NCBI RefSeq assembly: GCF_002900095.1
Contig: NZ_LLKN01000002.1
Span: 1,364,001 to 1,428,000 of the forward strand
Source of the DNA: Salegentibacter mishustinae
GTDB taxonomy: Bacteria; Bacteroidota; Bacteroidia; Flavobacteriales; Flavobacteriaceae
DNA: 64,000 bases
Direction: 5' to 3'
Under the pieces are notes generated by a model. It was given only the letters and a program-made list of their open reading frames with translations, searched no databases and had not been told where the DNA came from. Shown here piece by piece: positions 17,623 to 27,196 of this stretch (position 1 is its first letter; the number at the start of each line of letters is the position of its first letter). The position numbers and the translations under genes are program-made.

Positions 17623-18968
17623 TGGAACTACAATTACTCTTTGCTGTTTTTGCCGGAATCGCTCTTTTGCTATTCCTTATTTTAAAATTAAAAATACAGG
17701 CATTTTTATCTCTTTTAATTGTTTGTATAGCCGTTGGAATTTTTGCAGGAATGCCCGCTACCGAAATCCTGGAGACTATGAAAGACGGGATGGGAAGCAC
17801 ACTTGGCTTTGTAGCGACGGTAGTTGGCTTGGGGGCTTTATTTGGTGGAGTTTTAGAACAATCTGGTGGTGCACAACGTTTGGCTTCCTTCTTACTAAAG
17901 AAAACCGGTGATAAAAGAGCACCCTGGGCAATGATGGTTACCGGTTTTGCAGTGGCCATTCCCGTTTTCTTTGATGTTGCTTTTATTATTTTGGTACCCG
18001 TAACTTATGCCCTGAGCAAGAGAACAGGAAAATCGCTTTTGCTATATGCATTGCCTTTATTGGCCGGTTTGGCAATTACTCACGCTTTTATTCCGCCAAC
18101 TCCGGGACCAATTGCGGTTGCCGATATTCTGGGAGCCGATTTGGGCTGGGTAATCGTTTTTGGTTTCCTGGCAGGAATTCCCGCCGCAATTATCAGCGGA
18201 CCTATTTTTGCTCGTTTTATTTCAAAAAGAATAAAAATTGAACCAAAAACATTTTCTGAAGAGATTGAATACGATGAAGAAAAAGCACCATCCCCGGGAC
18301 TTATTATTTCTATAATTCTAATTCCTATTTTCCTAATTGTGGCAAATACTTTAGTGCAAAGTCCTTTATTTGATGGAGTTTCAATTCCGGGAAGTATTTT
18401 ATATACCATAGAATTAGTAGGACATCCTTTTTCAGCTTTAATTATTGCGAATCTTATTGCCTGGTATTTTTTAGGTGTTAAACGAGGAATGCAAAAGGAA
18501 TTTTTAAAGAAAGTGGCTACAAAATCTTTTCAGGCAGCAGGAATAATAATCTTACTTACCGGCGCCGGCGGTGCTTTTAAACAAATCCTGATCAATACCG
18601 GTGCTGGTGAAATGATTGCTGATGCATTAAACAATGCCTGGTTTAATCCTTTGCTTTTTGGATTTATTGTAGCAGCGCTGGTGCGGGTTTTACAGGGATC
18701 TTCTACCGTAGCTATGATCACCGCTGCAGGTATTACCGCACCCGTTCTAACAGGTGGTGAGTATTCTATGGCCCAAACTTCACTAATTGTTATTGCGATT
18801 GCCTCAGGAGCTTCAATATTATCTCACGTAAATGATAGTGGATTTTGGTTGGTGGGACAATACTTGGGACTCACCGAAAAACAAACTTTTAAAACCTGGA
18901 CGGTAATGACCACCTTGATTGCGGTTGTAGGTCTTTTAGTTTCCCTAATTCTATGGTTTTTGATCTAA
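17622..18968 (+). CDS. GntP-family gluconate permease
   Basis: A 448-aa polytopic inner-membrane protein of the GntP family. It has the early FLSLLIVCIAVGIFAGMP, the ITHAFIPPTPGPIAVADILGA loop, the RVLQGSSTVAMITAAG helix break and the ILSHVNDSGFWLVGQYLG loop. H+/gluconate symport is the likely role, because the gene overlaps by 1 bp the gluconokinase-Gnd fusion that would consume the imported sugar acid. Other GntP substrates (idonate, fructuronate, glycerate) are less likely in this context. Its stop abuts the usher gene on the other strand, so the two are tail to tail without a visible hairpin. Confidence 0.88.
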   Translation: MELQLLFAVFAGIALLLFLILKLKIQAFLSLLIVCIAVGIFAGMPATEILETMKDGMGSTLGFVATVVGLGALFGGVLEQSGGAQRLASFLLKKTGDKRAPWAMMVTGFAVAIPVFFDVAFIILVPVTYALSKRTGKSLLLYALPLLAGLAITHAFIPPTPGPIAVADILGADLGWVIVFGFLAGIPAAIISGPIFARFISKRIKIEPKTFSEEIEYDEEKAPSPGLIISIILIPIFLIVANTLVQSPLFDGVSIPGSILYTIELVGHPFSALIIANLIAWYFLGVKRGMQKEFLKKVATKSFQAAGIIILLTGAGGAFKQILINTGAGEMIADALNNAWFNPLLFGFIVAALVRVLQGSSTVAMITAAGITAPVLTGGEYSMAQTSLIVIAIASGASILSHVNDSGFWLVGQYLGLTEKQTFKTWTVMTTLIAVVGLLVSLILWFLI

Positions 18969-21536
18969 TTATTTTTCTTCGATAGTAAATTCAAGCGTAT
19001 CTACAATATCACCGTATTCATCTACCTGAATTTCGAAATCTATGGCGTTCATGGCTTTGTAACCAAGTTTCTGCATTTGAACAGGATCAATTTCAGCGGT
19101 ATAATTCCCTGGTTTTAATCCCAGGTAAGTAAAGTAACCGTCTCCTTCAGTTAAAATTTCTTTTACAATGCTTCCGTCTTCATCTATAATATTCACTGTA
19201 ATTCTACCCTGGCCACGAAGGCTGTTACCTTCTTTAAAATAAACCATCCCTGCAACTTCACCTAAAACTTCTACAGGAACTTCAATTTCCTGGAACTGGT
19301 TTGGAATGGTATGCACTTTTATCTTTTCATTCTTAACCTTCCACGCAATATTATCCAGGCTGTTTGGATCAACTTCCAGGATGAGATCAATATAGGGTTG
19401 AAGTTCGGTAATTCTAAGTACCGTTTCGTCTTCATTATAGGAAAGCCTGCCAGACATGTTTTTAATTTCCATTCCACTTACCGCAGGCTCCATAGGATCT
19501 CTTTTTCCATTGGTATTATAGTCTAAGAACGGAATAATACTTAATGCGGCTTTAGACATAGCAGTACGATTATTCGCCATTATATAGCCTGTATTGTCGT
19601 CTAACAGTAAACTTCCGCGAGCAGATTGTACAAAAGAATTATTTCTATTCCCAAGCCTTGAAGTTACCGAGGTTTCGGCAAAATTGAAAGCATACCTTAA
19701 ACCGACTTCAAAAATATGAGCGTTTCGCAAAAGATTGTTTTCGTAAGCAAAATTGACAAAACCCTGCTCAAAAACCGGGCGTTCTATTTCAAGAATTATA
19801 TTATTAAATTGATTTCGACTAAAATCATATTGTACTTGTGGTGAAAAAAGGAATTTATTCGGAAGCCTGTAATTCTGAGAAAGTGAGGTATAAATTGTGG
19901 GCTCCTTTACCCGATCATTATAAATCCCGTAAGTAGTTAGGTTTGTGCTAATACCCATTATTGCACCAGAAAGTAATAATTGAGCTGTGGTAAACTCGGT
20001 AGTAGGCATAATGATCTGGTTTACACTAAACCGACTAAACATCGAGAAATTTTTAGCTCGAATAGGTGCCGAAAAGCTTATTTTTCTTTCTTCCAGGTAA
20101 TTAAAATTAATTGCGGTTTGATCTTCATCATATTTTATATAATTAAGGTCTACCTGAAGATTCCCCGGGGTTCTATAACTCAAAATCCCTTCTCCTTTAA
20201 CGCCATGCATGTATTCACCCGTAAAGAGAAAATTTGAAGCAAAACGAATGGAAGAATTTACAAAAGGCATCACTTCCCCACTGGTAACACCGGTAAGATA
20301 TTCTGCTCCACCACCTATAGTTACAGCATTACTTAATCCGTAATTAAAATTTACGCGAGAAAAGCGATTTAAATCATCATTTTCAACGATTCCTGCGCTA
20401 AGCGTATATTCCAGTTCATTTTTAGGAACAAAATTATACGGAATATTAATTACTCTTTCCTGAATTCGTTCTTCCCCGTATGGGCCGTAAAATCGGAGGC
20501 TCACCGCGGTGTTTCCATACATTAGCGGAACATCAAAAGTATAGAAACCCGAGGCATCTGCCTGGGTAAATTCAACTAAAACATTATTCACATACAATTC
20601 TACCGTCCATCGAGGTTCGGTATAATCGTTAAGCACATAGATTCCAAAAGACCTGCGGTTTTGAAATGGGCTATTGCTAATTTGTACACCACTAACCGGC
20701 GCAAATAGAGAAGAGGTAGCACGAGTAAAAATTCTACCTGCTGTTACCTGTTTAAAAATTTTACTTTCATTATTTATATAACGCCATTGGTAAAATTGGT
20801 TTCTGGAATCAAAAGGAACCCGAGTAGAATAGTTAAGCATGAGGTTGGTTTCCCCACCTAAAAACATCGTACCAAGCCCTAGAGATAGACGATTATCATC
20901 TTCAAATTCACTTTGCTGTGTAGTGACTACACCCCAATCTAGAGCACCTCCCTTAAAAAAAGGATAGCGCCTGGCCATGGTAGTATCGGGCTCTATAATA
21001 CCTTTTACGCGATTAAGATTCTCCCTTACTTTTTTAAGTCGCATTTCTTTTATAACAGGCAGGTCTTTTTCAGTCTTCATAGTTACTGAGAGACTTCTAA
21101 ATGAAAAGTTTGTGTTTAAGCCGAAAATTTGCCCAAAAAGATTTGATTTCAAATAGAGGTTTAGCGGTGTTTTTATGTATTGCTCATCACTAAGACCAAA
21201 TTCCCGGTCTTTATAAAGAATTCTATTCTCTGAAGGGTTTATAACGTAAGAAGAATCGGGATTAATAATAAAGCCTTCTACACCATTCTCGGTTTCTTCG
21301 TTCTTGATCTTGAGATAATCAAAAAGCTCTTTAACAGGAATATAGGCATCCTGACCTTTAATAGCGATTGGAATTTCTATCACACCAAGATCGGGTACAT
21401 TCATTTCTACGCTTAACTCATCGTATTCAGGAAAATCTTCCTGGGCCGTTCCCGGAAGAGTAAAGAATACTAAGAATATGAATAGTGAAAGTTTTATGTA
21501 AAACTCAACAGTAAAAGCGCAGGGTAGTGTTTGCAT
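18969..21536 (-). CDS. Outer-membrane usher-like protein of a chaperone-usher-type locus
   Basis: About 855 aa with a signal peptide ending PGTAQ. A small N-terminal domain (about 38-110) carries DAYIPVKELFDYLKIK. A long beta-rich region follows, with alternating-strand motifs typical of a barrel. A usher plug/middle-domain signature sits near 308-382: the ELYVNNVLVEFTQADASGFY core, then NIPYNFVPKNELEYTLSAG, which aligns by eye with FimD/PapC. After the barrel, LDYNTNGKRDPMEPAVSG (about 670) and a carboxypeptidase-regulatory-like domain (about 760-856) replace the usual usher C-terminal domains. The ATG at 21536 is preferred over the TTG at 21539. It is the last gene of the fimbrial-like operon. 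Confidence 0.75.
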   Translation of the reverse strand: MQTLPCAFTVEFYIKLSLFIFLVFFTLPGTAQEDFPEYDELSVEMNVPDLGVIEIPIAIKGQDAYIPVKELFDYLKIKNEETENGVEGFIINPDSSYVINPSENRILYKDREFGLSDEQYIKTPLNLYLKSNLFGQIFGLNTNFSFRSLSVTMKTEKDLPVIKEMRLKKVRENLNRVKGIIEPDTTMARRYPFFKGGALDWGVVTTQQSEFEDDNRLSLGLGTMFLGGETNLMLNYSTRVPFDSRNQFYQWRYINNESKIFKQVTAGRIFTRATSSLFAPVSGVQISNSPFQNRRSFGIYVLNDYTEPRWTVELYVNNVLVEFTQADASGFYTFDVPLMYGNTAVSLRFYGPYGEERIQERVINIPYNFVPKNELEYTLSAGIVENDDLNRFSRVNFNYGLSNAVTIGGGAEYLTGVTSGEVMPFVNSSIRFASNFLFTGEYMHGVKGEGILSYRTPGNLQVDLNYIKYDEDQTAINFNYLEERKISFSAPIRAKNFSMFSRFSVNQIIMPTTEFTTAQLLLSGAIMGISTNLTTYGIYNDRVKEPTIYTSLSQNYRLPNKFLFSPQVQYDFSRNQFNNIILEIERPVFEQGFVNFAYENNLLRNAHIFEVGLRYAFNFAETSVTSRLGNRNNSFVQSARGSLLLDDNTGYIMANNRTAMSKAALSIIPFLDYNTNGKRDPMEPAVSGMEIKNMSGRLSYNEDETVLRITELQPYIDLILEVDPNSLDNIAWKVKNEKIKVHTIPNQFQEIEVPVEVLGEVAGMVYFKEGNSLRGQGRITVNIIDEDGSIVKEILTEGDGYFTYLGLKPGNYTAEIDPVQMQKLGYKAMNAIDFEIQVDEYGDIVDTLEFTIEEK

Positions 21537-21553
21537 CAAGCGAAGCGTTCTTG

Positions 21554-22072
21554 CTATTGGTGAATAAAATTAAGCGTAAAATTTCCAAAATATGTGCCCG
21601 GCAGGTTACCTGAATTATCGGATGGAATTCTTAAAGTTCCACCTACAAAAATTTCGTTAGGAGTTTGAGCATTGGGAGCCTGGGTTACAAATGTTCTTTG
21701 ACCGGTGCTAAAACTATTGATAAAAAGTTGAATTTGGAGCCCGGTCTCCTGGTTCTCTAAAGTGAAGGGTCCCATATCTTCAATTTGAATGATTGTACCC
21801 GGATTGGCATAAACATCGAATAAAGCTGCAGATACGGGTTGACCGAAATTCAGTTCAAAAATATCCCCATCTACGCTGCGCTGATCGTCATAGCTTACCG
21901 TAACATTTCCGCCACTATTTCCAGCCGTAAATGAACCAAAATTAAGGTTTCTGGAAGTTCTTACTTCAACTTCAATGGGAATAGGAGGATTCTCCTGAGC
22001 GCTAACTTCCATTACTGAAAACGTAAATAGCAAGAGCCAAAAATAGGTTTTATTAAAACTGAAGTTATACAT
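21554..22072 (-). CDS. DUF4402-like secreted subunit (fourth pilin-like protein)
   Basis: A 172-aa protein with a signal peptide ending EVSAQ. The mature part follows the DUF4402 pattern seen in the three upstream genes: RNLNFGSFTAGNSGGNVTVS, then an ALFDV block, and a C-terminal IFVGGTLRIP followed by LPGTYFGNFTLNFIHQ. The last strand alternates hydrophobics but ends FIHQ, not with a penultimate Tyr, so its role may differ (adapter, tip or anchor). It sits 10 bp after the large Ig-repeat gene and 17 bp before the usher start, inside one transcript. Confidence 0.7.
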   Translation of the reverse strand: MYNFSFNKTYFWLLLFTFSVMEVSAQENPPIPIEVEVRTSRNLNFGSFTAGNSGGNVTVSYDDQRSVDGDIFELNFGQPVSAALFDVYANPGTIIQIEDMGPFTLENQETGLQIQLFINSFSTGQRTFVTQAPNAQTPNEIFVGGTLRIPSDNSGNLPGTYFGNFTLNFIHQ

Positions 22073-22082
22073 ATTGTTTTCT

Positions 22083-25000
22083 CTACTTTTTTATGACTAC
22101 TTTTTTGGCGTGTCTTTCTTTACCTACCTGAAGGTTAATAATATATACTCCGTCACTGGTAATACCATCAAAAATCACCCGGTCTTTTCCACGCCCTTGT
22201 TTAATTTGGAGTATTTGCCCGGTAATAGTACTCGCTCTTAAAATTCCTTGCTGGCTTTCTTCTAAATTTAGCTCTATCACTACATTATCATTTTCAACTT
22301 TAACATCAAAAGGTTCATTAAACGCAATTGCCGGACTTGGAACTTCTTCTTCAGAAAACATTAATTCGAACCTGGAATTATGGGTTCCTGCTTTAATATT
22401 AAAAGTGTATTCAGGATCTCTATTTAAATTCTGACCGATACTTTTTACGTGATCGATTAAATAAACATTAAAATTCGGATTTAAATTTTCTATGGAGGCT
22501 AAGTTGATTTGCATCGGGCCATTTTGATCAGCTTTTATTCCCAGTGGAATTTTTTTATAACTCCTGCTTTCCGGAAATGGAATTGCATTAATCGCGAGTT
22601 CTTTTTTATCTGTGGTAATATTATAAAAACTGGGTACTGCAGGATCTGTATTCATTAATTTATGAGCATCCATTTCTTTTTCAAAATTAGGAGTGGCATA
22701 CGAGGAAAAATAGATTACCATAGCATCTTTTCGGTTAGCTCCTTTAAAACCTGCTTCTAAACGAAGAAGTGATTTTTGCTCGGTAATTTGCGCCCTATAG
22801 AATTCCTGATTAAAATTGTTTGTACGCACCCTGTTATCCATTCCAAAACTACCGGTTATCAAATCCTGAGTATCAGAATCGCTAACCTTAATAAAAAAGC
22901 CCTGCATAGAAGGAATAATATTCTCTGAACTGCCATCTACATTTGAATAACCAGTGGAAATATCGTTAACAAATGCAGTATATGTACCGGTGTATTGGTT
23001 ATCATCACTTGCGGTAAAGAAATAAATTCCATTATCAATATTATCTCGAGTCCATCCATTGGTGGCATTCCAATCTATTGGTGAAGGGTAGGGGTTCCCT
23101 ACTAAATGAAAACCTTTGGTATATTTGCGATGATTGTTTTCTAATTGTCCGGAAGAAATTGGTCCATTATTAACTTCTCCAATCAATTCTATGGTTTGTG
23201 GAGCAGAAAAAGTACCGAAGTTTAGTGCATATCCTTCAGAAATATTCAAGGTGTTAGTAGGCTCGATGTAAGCTTCCCATCCCGTGGCATCAAGGTCCAG
23301 ACTGTCTACTCTTCGGTTTTCTTCATATCTATAAAAATGTGGAAAACCACTTTCAGGATCTGAGAAATCCATAAAAGGAGCAAAATCGCCTACAACCGAA
23401 TTTTGAAATGGCGAACTAAAATATTTATAGCCAAAGGCTTTGTCCAGGTAACGCTGCATACTCACCAGGCCAATTACTTCTCCATTTCCGCTACCGTCTA
23501 TAAATGCAGTTTGGTTTTCATTTGAAATTAAGGTCAATTCATTTCCGGTATCTAAATTTCCATCCTCAACTTTTAAAGTTCCTGTAATTTCAATAATCGC
23601 CTGGGAAGTTACTCCCAAAGGATTGTCGATTTGTAGATTTTGTATTAGATTATTTTCAAAAGCTGAATTTGGAATGATCTGCGCTGAAGTTCCTTCAAAA
23701 GAAACGCTTCCGGTTTCGGTATTTAGAATTCCATTATTAGTCAAATTCCCTGAAATACGTAACCAGTTATCAGTTACTTCTACACTCGCATTATTTTCAA
23801 TCGTTAAATCTTTAGATAGGGCATTAGTTCCGGCAGAAATTTTGGGATAATTTCCTGAAGCTAAATTTTCGGGAATTAAGACATTGGTTTCTAAAGTTGG
23901 TAGGCTATTGCAACTCCAGTTATTGGTATTGTTCCAGTTGGTGTTCTCGGTGCCGGTCCAGGTGTTTTCAGTTTCACATAGATTTTGTCCAACATTCAAA
24001 ACTGCCACCTCTGAGATAGAAATACAACCATTTTCATTAGTTGCTAAAAGTCTGTAACGTGAACCATCTTCAGGCCAATATCCTACAGTGATAAGTTCCA
24101 GTTTTTCGGTTTTGGTGCCGCTGTAATTCTCACTATCATTGATATCGTACCAATTTGAACTATAAGTTTGCCATTGATAAGTTATATTGTTACCAGAAAC
24201 TTGAGTTTCAAAAATAGCATTTTCACCGAATGGGGTAGTGATATCCTGAGGTTGCCTAGTAATTATAGGATTGTTATAAACACTTAAACTTGCAGGATTG
24301 GAATAGACACTACAGTTTTGATTAGAAACTTCTAACCGGTATAGATTCTGATCAAAATTTACAGGGGTTTTTACAATATCCAGTCTTTCTCCATTCACAT
24401 TTTGATAATACTCGCTATTAGAGATATAGCTCCAGGTATTTCCATTATCTTCACTAACCTGCCACTGGCGTTGGTTGTTTGATGTATAAGTTTGAAAGGA
24501 TATATCATTGCCTTCACAAACTACCTCATTTTTAGGCTGAGTATAAATACCTTGTGGAGCTTTATTCACTGTTAAAAGAGCAGAATTCGAAGTAAGGGTA
24601 TAACCATTTTCAGCAGTGATTTTTACTCTAAATCTTTTGCTATCTAACCAGGTTTCACTAGCATTCACTATCAAATTAGCAGTTTGCGTATTTTGAAAAT
24701 ACGTATTATTACTGATATCGAAGAAATTCTCAGAATTTCCTCCATCGTTTCGCTGCCATTGATAAGAGATAATTTTACCTTCAGCTTTTACATTAAAATT
24801 AACCTCATTATTTTGGCAGATGATTACATTTTTAGGTTGGTCAACTATTTCAATCGGTTTTACAACCCTTAAAACAGCAGAATTTGAAATAGAAATTTTA
24901 CAATGATCATTACTTCCCTGAACGATAACTCGATATTGTTTTCCCGAATCTTCTAATTCTGGATTATTAATTTGGAATTCAAATTGATTTTCCCCAGGAA

Positions 25001-25697
25001 GATTAATCCAATTACCTTCATTATTTTTTGTTTGCCATTGGAAGGATTCAACATTTTGAAGATTAGCTTCGGAAGCAGTAAAAATTGCATTACTCCCTAA
25101 AAAAATATTTTGATCATTTACCTTTAGATCATAACAATTACTAAGTTCAAGTATATCATCAGGAATATCAGGATTATTTATAAAATCATCCTCAGTCCCG
25201 TACTCGCACTCCTGCTCATTAATTTCGTTAGTATTTCCTAAATAGTCTCCGCAGGTAGTAAAATCACTACCCCAATTATCCACTTCACCATAAATATAAA
25301 TATTTCCATCGTCTACATTTAATTCTCCCTGATTAGAAGAACCTCCTTTTATAAAGTTACCGTGGATAATTAAATAACTGGATACTGATAATTCAACCTG
25401 ATTGGAAGCATCTAAATCGCCAAAAATGATAACTCTGGCATTAGAACCCATTTTAAATTGGGATTTGTTTCCTCCCATTATAAAATCTCCATCAACTACC
25501 AGGGTTCCATTCACAGTTAAAACTGAATTGTTTGAGGGTAAAGACACATTATCATATCTCTCAAAACCATTAATAGTGTAAGAATTATTTACATTTAGAT
25601 TATTCTGTGCGAAACTAAATAATGAAAAAAACAAAAAAACCACCAGAAAAAATCCCGGCTTAAAATAAGAGGAAAGTTGAGGGTAGTTTTTTTTCAT
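22083..25697 (-). CDS. Large Ig-repeat surface protein with T9SS C-terminal sorting domain
   Basis: 1204 aa with a signal peptide ending SFSFAQ. Residues about 32-150 look like a short beta-helix of VNGTLVVDGDFIMGG-type repeats. Four Ig-like repeats follow, each with a Q-W-Q core near residues 219, 312, 409 and 506 (spacing about 95). A second region from about 575 has WTGTENTNWNNTNNW and ENNASVEVTDNWLRISG-type strands. The C-terminus (about 1118-1204), with GVYIINLQVGKERHAKKVVIKK split as usual, is a T9SS type A sorting domain. It should be exported by Sec and then T9SS and attached to the cell surface. Its place between chaperone and usher suggests an adhesin, perhaps at a fimbrial tip. Confidence 0.8.
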   Translation of the reverse strand: MKKNYPQLSSYFKPGFFLVVFLFFSLFSFAQNNLNVNNSYTINGFERYDNVSLPSNNSVLTVNGTLVVDGDFIMGGNKSQFKMGSNARVIIFGDLDASNQVELSVSSYLIIHGNFIKGGSSNQGELNVDDGNIYIYGEVDNWGSDFTTCGDYLGNTNEINEQECEYGTEDDFINNPDIPDDILELSNCYDLKVNDQNIFLGSNAIFTASEANLQNVESFQWQTKNNEGNWINLPGENQFEFQINNPELEDSGKQYRVIVQGSNDHCKISISNSAVLRVVKPIEIVDQPKNVIICQNNEVNFNVKAEGKIISYQWQRNDGGNSENFFDISNNTYFQNTQTANLIVNASETWLDSKRFRVKITAENGYTLTSNSALLTVNKAPQGIYTQPKNEVVCEGNDISFQTYTSNNQRQWQVSEDNGNTWSYISNSEYYQNVNGERLDIVKTPVNFDQNLYRLEVSNQNCSVYSNPASLSVYNNPIITRQPQDITTPFGENAIFETQVSGNNITYQWQTYSSNWYDINDSENYSGTKTEKLELITVGYWPEDGSRYRLLATNENGCISISEVAVLNVGQNLCETENTWTGTENTNWNNTNNWSCNSLPTLETNVLIPENLASGNYPKISAGTNALSKDLTIENNASVEVTDNWLRISGNLTNNGILNTETGSVSFEGTSAQIIPNSAFENNLIQNLQIDNPLGVTSQAIIEITGTLKVEDGNLDTGNELTLISNENQTAFIDGSGNGEVIGLVSMQRYLDKAFGYKYFSSPFQNSVVGDFAPFMDFSDPESGFPHFYRYEENRRVDSLDLDATGWEAYIEPTNTLNISEGYALNFGTFSAPQTIELIGEVNNGPISSGQLENNHRKYTKGFHLVGNPYPSPIDWNATNGWTRDNIDNGIYFFTASDDNQYTGTYTAFVNDISTGYSNVDGSSENIIPSMQGFFIKVSDSDTQDLITGSFGMDNRVRTNNFNQEFYRAQITEQKSLLRLEAGFKGANRKDAMVIYFSSYATPNFEKEMDAHKLMNTDPAVPSFYNITTDKKELAINAIPFPESRSYKKIPLGIKADQNGPMQINLASIENLNPNFNVYLIDHVKSIGQNLNRDPEYTFNIKAGTHNSRFELMFSEEEVPSPAIAFNEPFDVKVENDNVVIELNLEESQQGILRASTITGQILQIKQGRGKDRVIFDGITSDGVYIINLQVGKERHAKKVVIKK

Positions 25698-25710
25698 ACG
25701 CCTTAAAACC

Positions 25711-26529
25711 CTAAAGTTCTATTTCTCTAGTAGCTAAAGTGTCTCCTTTATCTTCAGAATAGCTTACTTTTAGAACTCCGCCAGTCAAATCTACTTCGGC
25801 AGCGTTTCTAAGTTCAAAACTGAAATACCTCTTGCTGTTTGGGGTGTAAACTGAAACTCCCTTTACCATCCCAACTTCGGTTTCGGTACCATCGGGGGCA
25901 ATATGAGTAGCGGTAAGATTCCCGTAAACTGACATGTTTCCGGAGCGATTAATAACTAAAGATAGTTTTGGATTCTCTCCTTCGGTATTTAAGGAAAGCT
26001 CATTTAGATCAATTTGGGTAGTAGATTCTCCTTCACGTATAATAATTGGAATACTAATCCCAAATACGGTTTTGATATTGATGGAGATTCCTTCGCTTTC
26101 TTCTGTTTCTTCAGCGCCAAGGGCAGTTTGCTCCTCCACAGCTCGAAAATACATATGCGAACGGTATTCGCCCTGTTCTAAGTTTCCGGTTCTGGTTAAT
26201 TGAACACGGATGGTTTGGGCCTCATTCGGCGCTAAACTAACACGACGTGGGAAATACCTTAGAAAATCTTCGGCAAAACGCTGACCATCTTCTTGCTCTT
26301 CTACCTGTTCAAAATTTCCTTTTTCGGTCATTTTATAATTCACAAAAGAAATGGCATATACAGCCGTATCGCTACCGGTATTGGCAAGGTTTATTTCCTG
26401 GGAACGTTCGGAACCGTCAAAGACCAAACGTTTAGGCATAATCATAAGATCGCCTTGCGCGTAAGTGCCCAATCCTGAAAAAATAAAAATGAATAATAAG
26501 AGTAGGGGGCTAAGTAGTTTTTTAATCAT
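25711..26529 (-). CDS. PapD-like periplasmic fimbrial chaperone
   Basis: A 272-aa protein with a signal peptide ending GTYAQ. LMIMPKRLVFDGSERSQEIN and a block with YFPRRVSLAPNEAQTIRVQ match the first Ig domain of chaperone-usher chaperones, including the basic residue of the subunit-binding cleft and the G1 strand region. GEYRSHMYFRA matches the conserved F-strand. A second Ig-like domain follows from about 165. Such chaperones donate a strand to pilin subunits in the periplasm. It lies 13 bp before the Ig-repeat gene, downstream of three DUF4402 subunits and upstream of an usher. Confidence 0.83.
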   Translation of the reverse strand: MIKKLLSPLLLLFIFIFSGLGTYAQGDLMIMPKRLVFDGSERSQEINLANTGSDTAVYAISFVNYKMTEKGNFEQVEEQEDGQRFAEDFLRYFPRRVSLAPNEAQTIRVQLTRTGNLEQGEYRSHMYFRAVEEQTALGAEETEESEGISINIKTVFGISIPIIIREGESTTQIDLNELSLNTEGENPKLSLVINRSGNMSVYGNLTATHIAPDGTETEVGMVKGVSVYTPNSKRYFSFELRNAAEVDLTGGVLKVSYSEDKGDTLATREIEL

Positions 26530-26610
26530 ATCCGTGGGGCGGGATTTTTATGTTATAATGTTGGTTTCAAAGATAATAAATAAGAATTTGCCTGTTAAGG
26601 AAATCTAAAT

Positions 26611-27105
26611 TTAATTATAAGAAACCGTCACGTTAAAACCGGAGGAATTCGTATAAAAGCCGGAAGTCTGATTAGCTTCCAGGTTTAAAGTACCACCAAT
26701 TTTAATAATATCGGTTACATTGCCTTGCTGGGGAGCAACCGTAAATTGATCTATTGTAAGAATTTGGTTAGGATTTTCCTGGTTGTATAAAGTGAATTGT
26801 TCGGGCAGCGTAATGGAGTAATTGTTATTACCGTGGGTTACCACTGCTTCTGCAGGATTTACCGTTCCAGGAATAGAGTTGGAAATCTGCACTCCGTAAG
26901 CAACCCGTGAACCATCTGGCGATAAAATCACCTGGCCGGGGTTATAAGCACTAATTACATTTCCAAAATCAAGGTCTACTGTTTTATCAATTTTAATAGG
27001 ATCTATAACCGTTGCCCTACTATTTACCGTAGCGGAAGCTGAATTTTGCGCATATACGCTAAATCCGAATAAGCTAAAAAATAAAATGAAAAGATAATTT
27101 TTCAT
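26611..27105 (-). CDS. DUF4402-family pilin-like subunit 3
   Basis: A 164-aa protein with a signal peptide ending SVYAQ. The mature core has PIKIDKTVDLDFGNVISA, ILSPDGSRVAYG, a YSITLPEQFTLY block, and IIKIGGTLNL near the end. The protein finishes with SGFNVTVSYN, an alternating hydrophobic strand with a penultimate Tyr. This is what a donor-strand-complemented pilin looks like. The gene lies after a terminator hairpin and 81 bp before the chaperone gene, so it may be a minor subunit expressed with the assembly machinery. Confidence 0.78.
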   Translation of the reverse strand: MKNYLFILFFSLFGFSVYAQNSASATVNSRATVIDPIKIDKTVDLDFGNVISAYNPGQVILSPDGSRVAYGVQISNSIPGTVNPAEAVVTHGNNNYSITLPEQFTLYNQENPNQILTIDQFTVAPQQGNVTDIIKIGGTLNLEANQTSGFYTNSSGFNVTVSYN

Positions 27106-27150
27106 TGTGATTTTTGTAAAAACGATTAGATAAAAATTAGTTTAAACTAA

Positions 27151-27177
27151 AAAACGCCGCCACAGGGGCGGCGTTTT
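27151..27177 (-). terminator. Intercistronic terminator/attenuator after subunit 2
   Basis: A perfect 11-bp GC-rich stem (27151-27161 with 27167-27177), a 5-nt loop and a T-run on the minus strand lie 20 bp after the stop of subunit 2. It would cut most transcription before subunit 3, the chaperone and the usher. Confidence 0.8.
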
Positions 27178-27196
27178 CTATATAAGTTAATATGAT

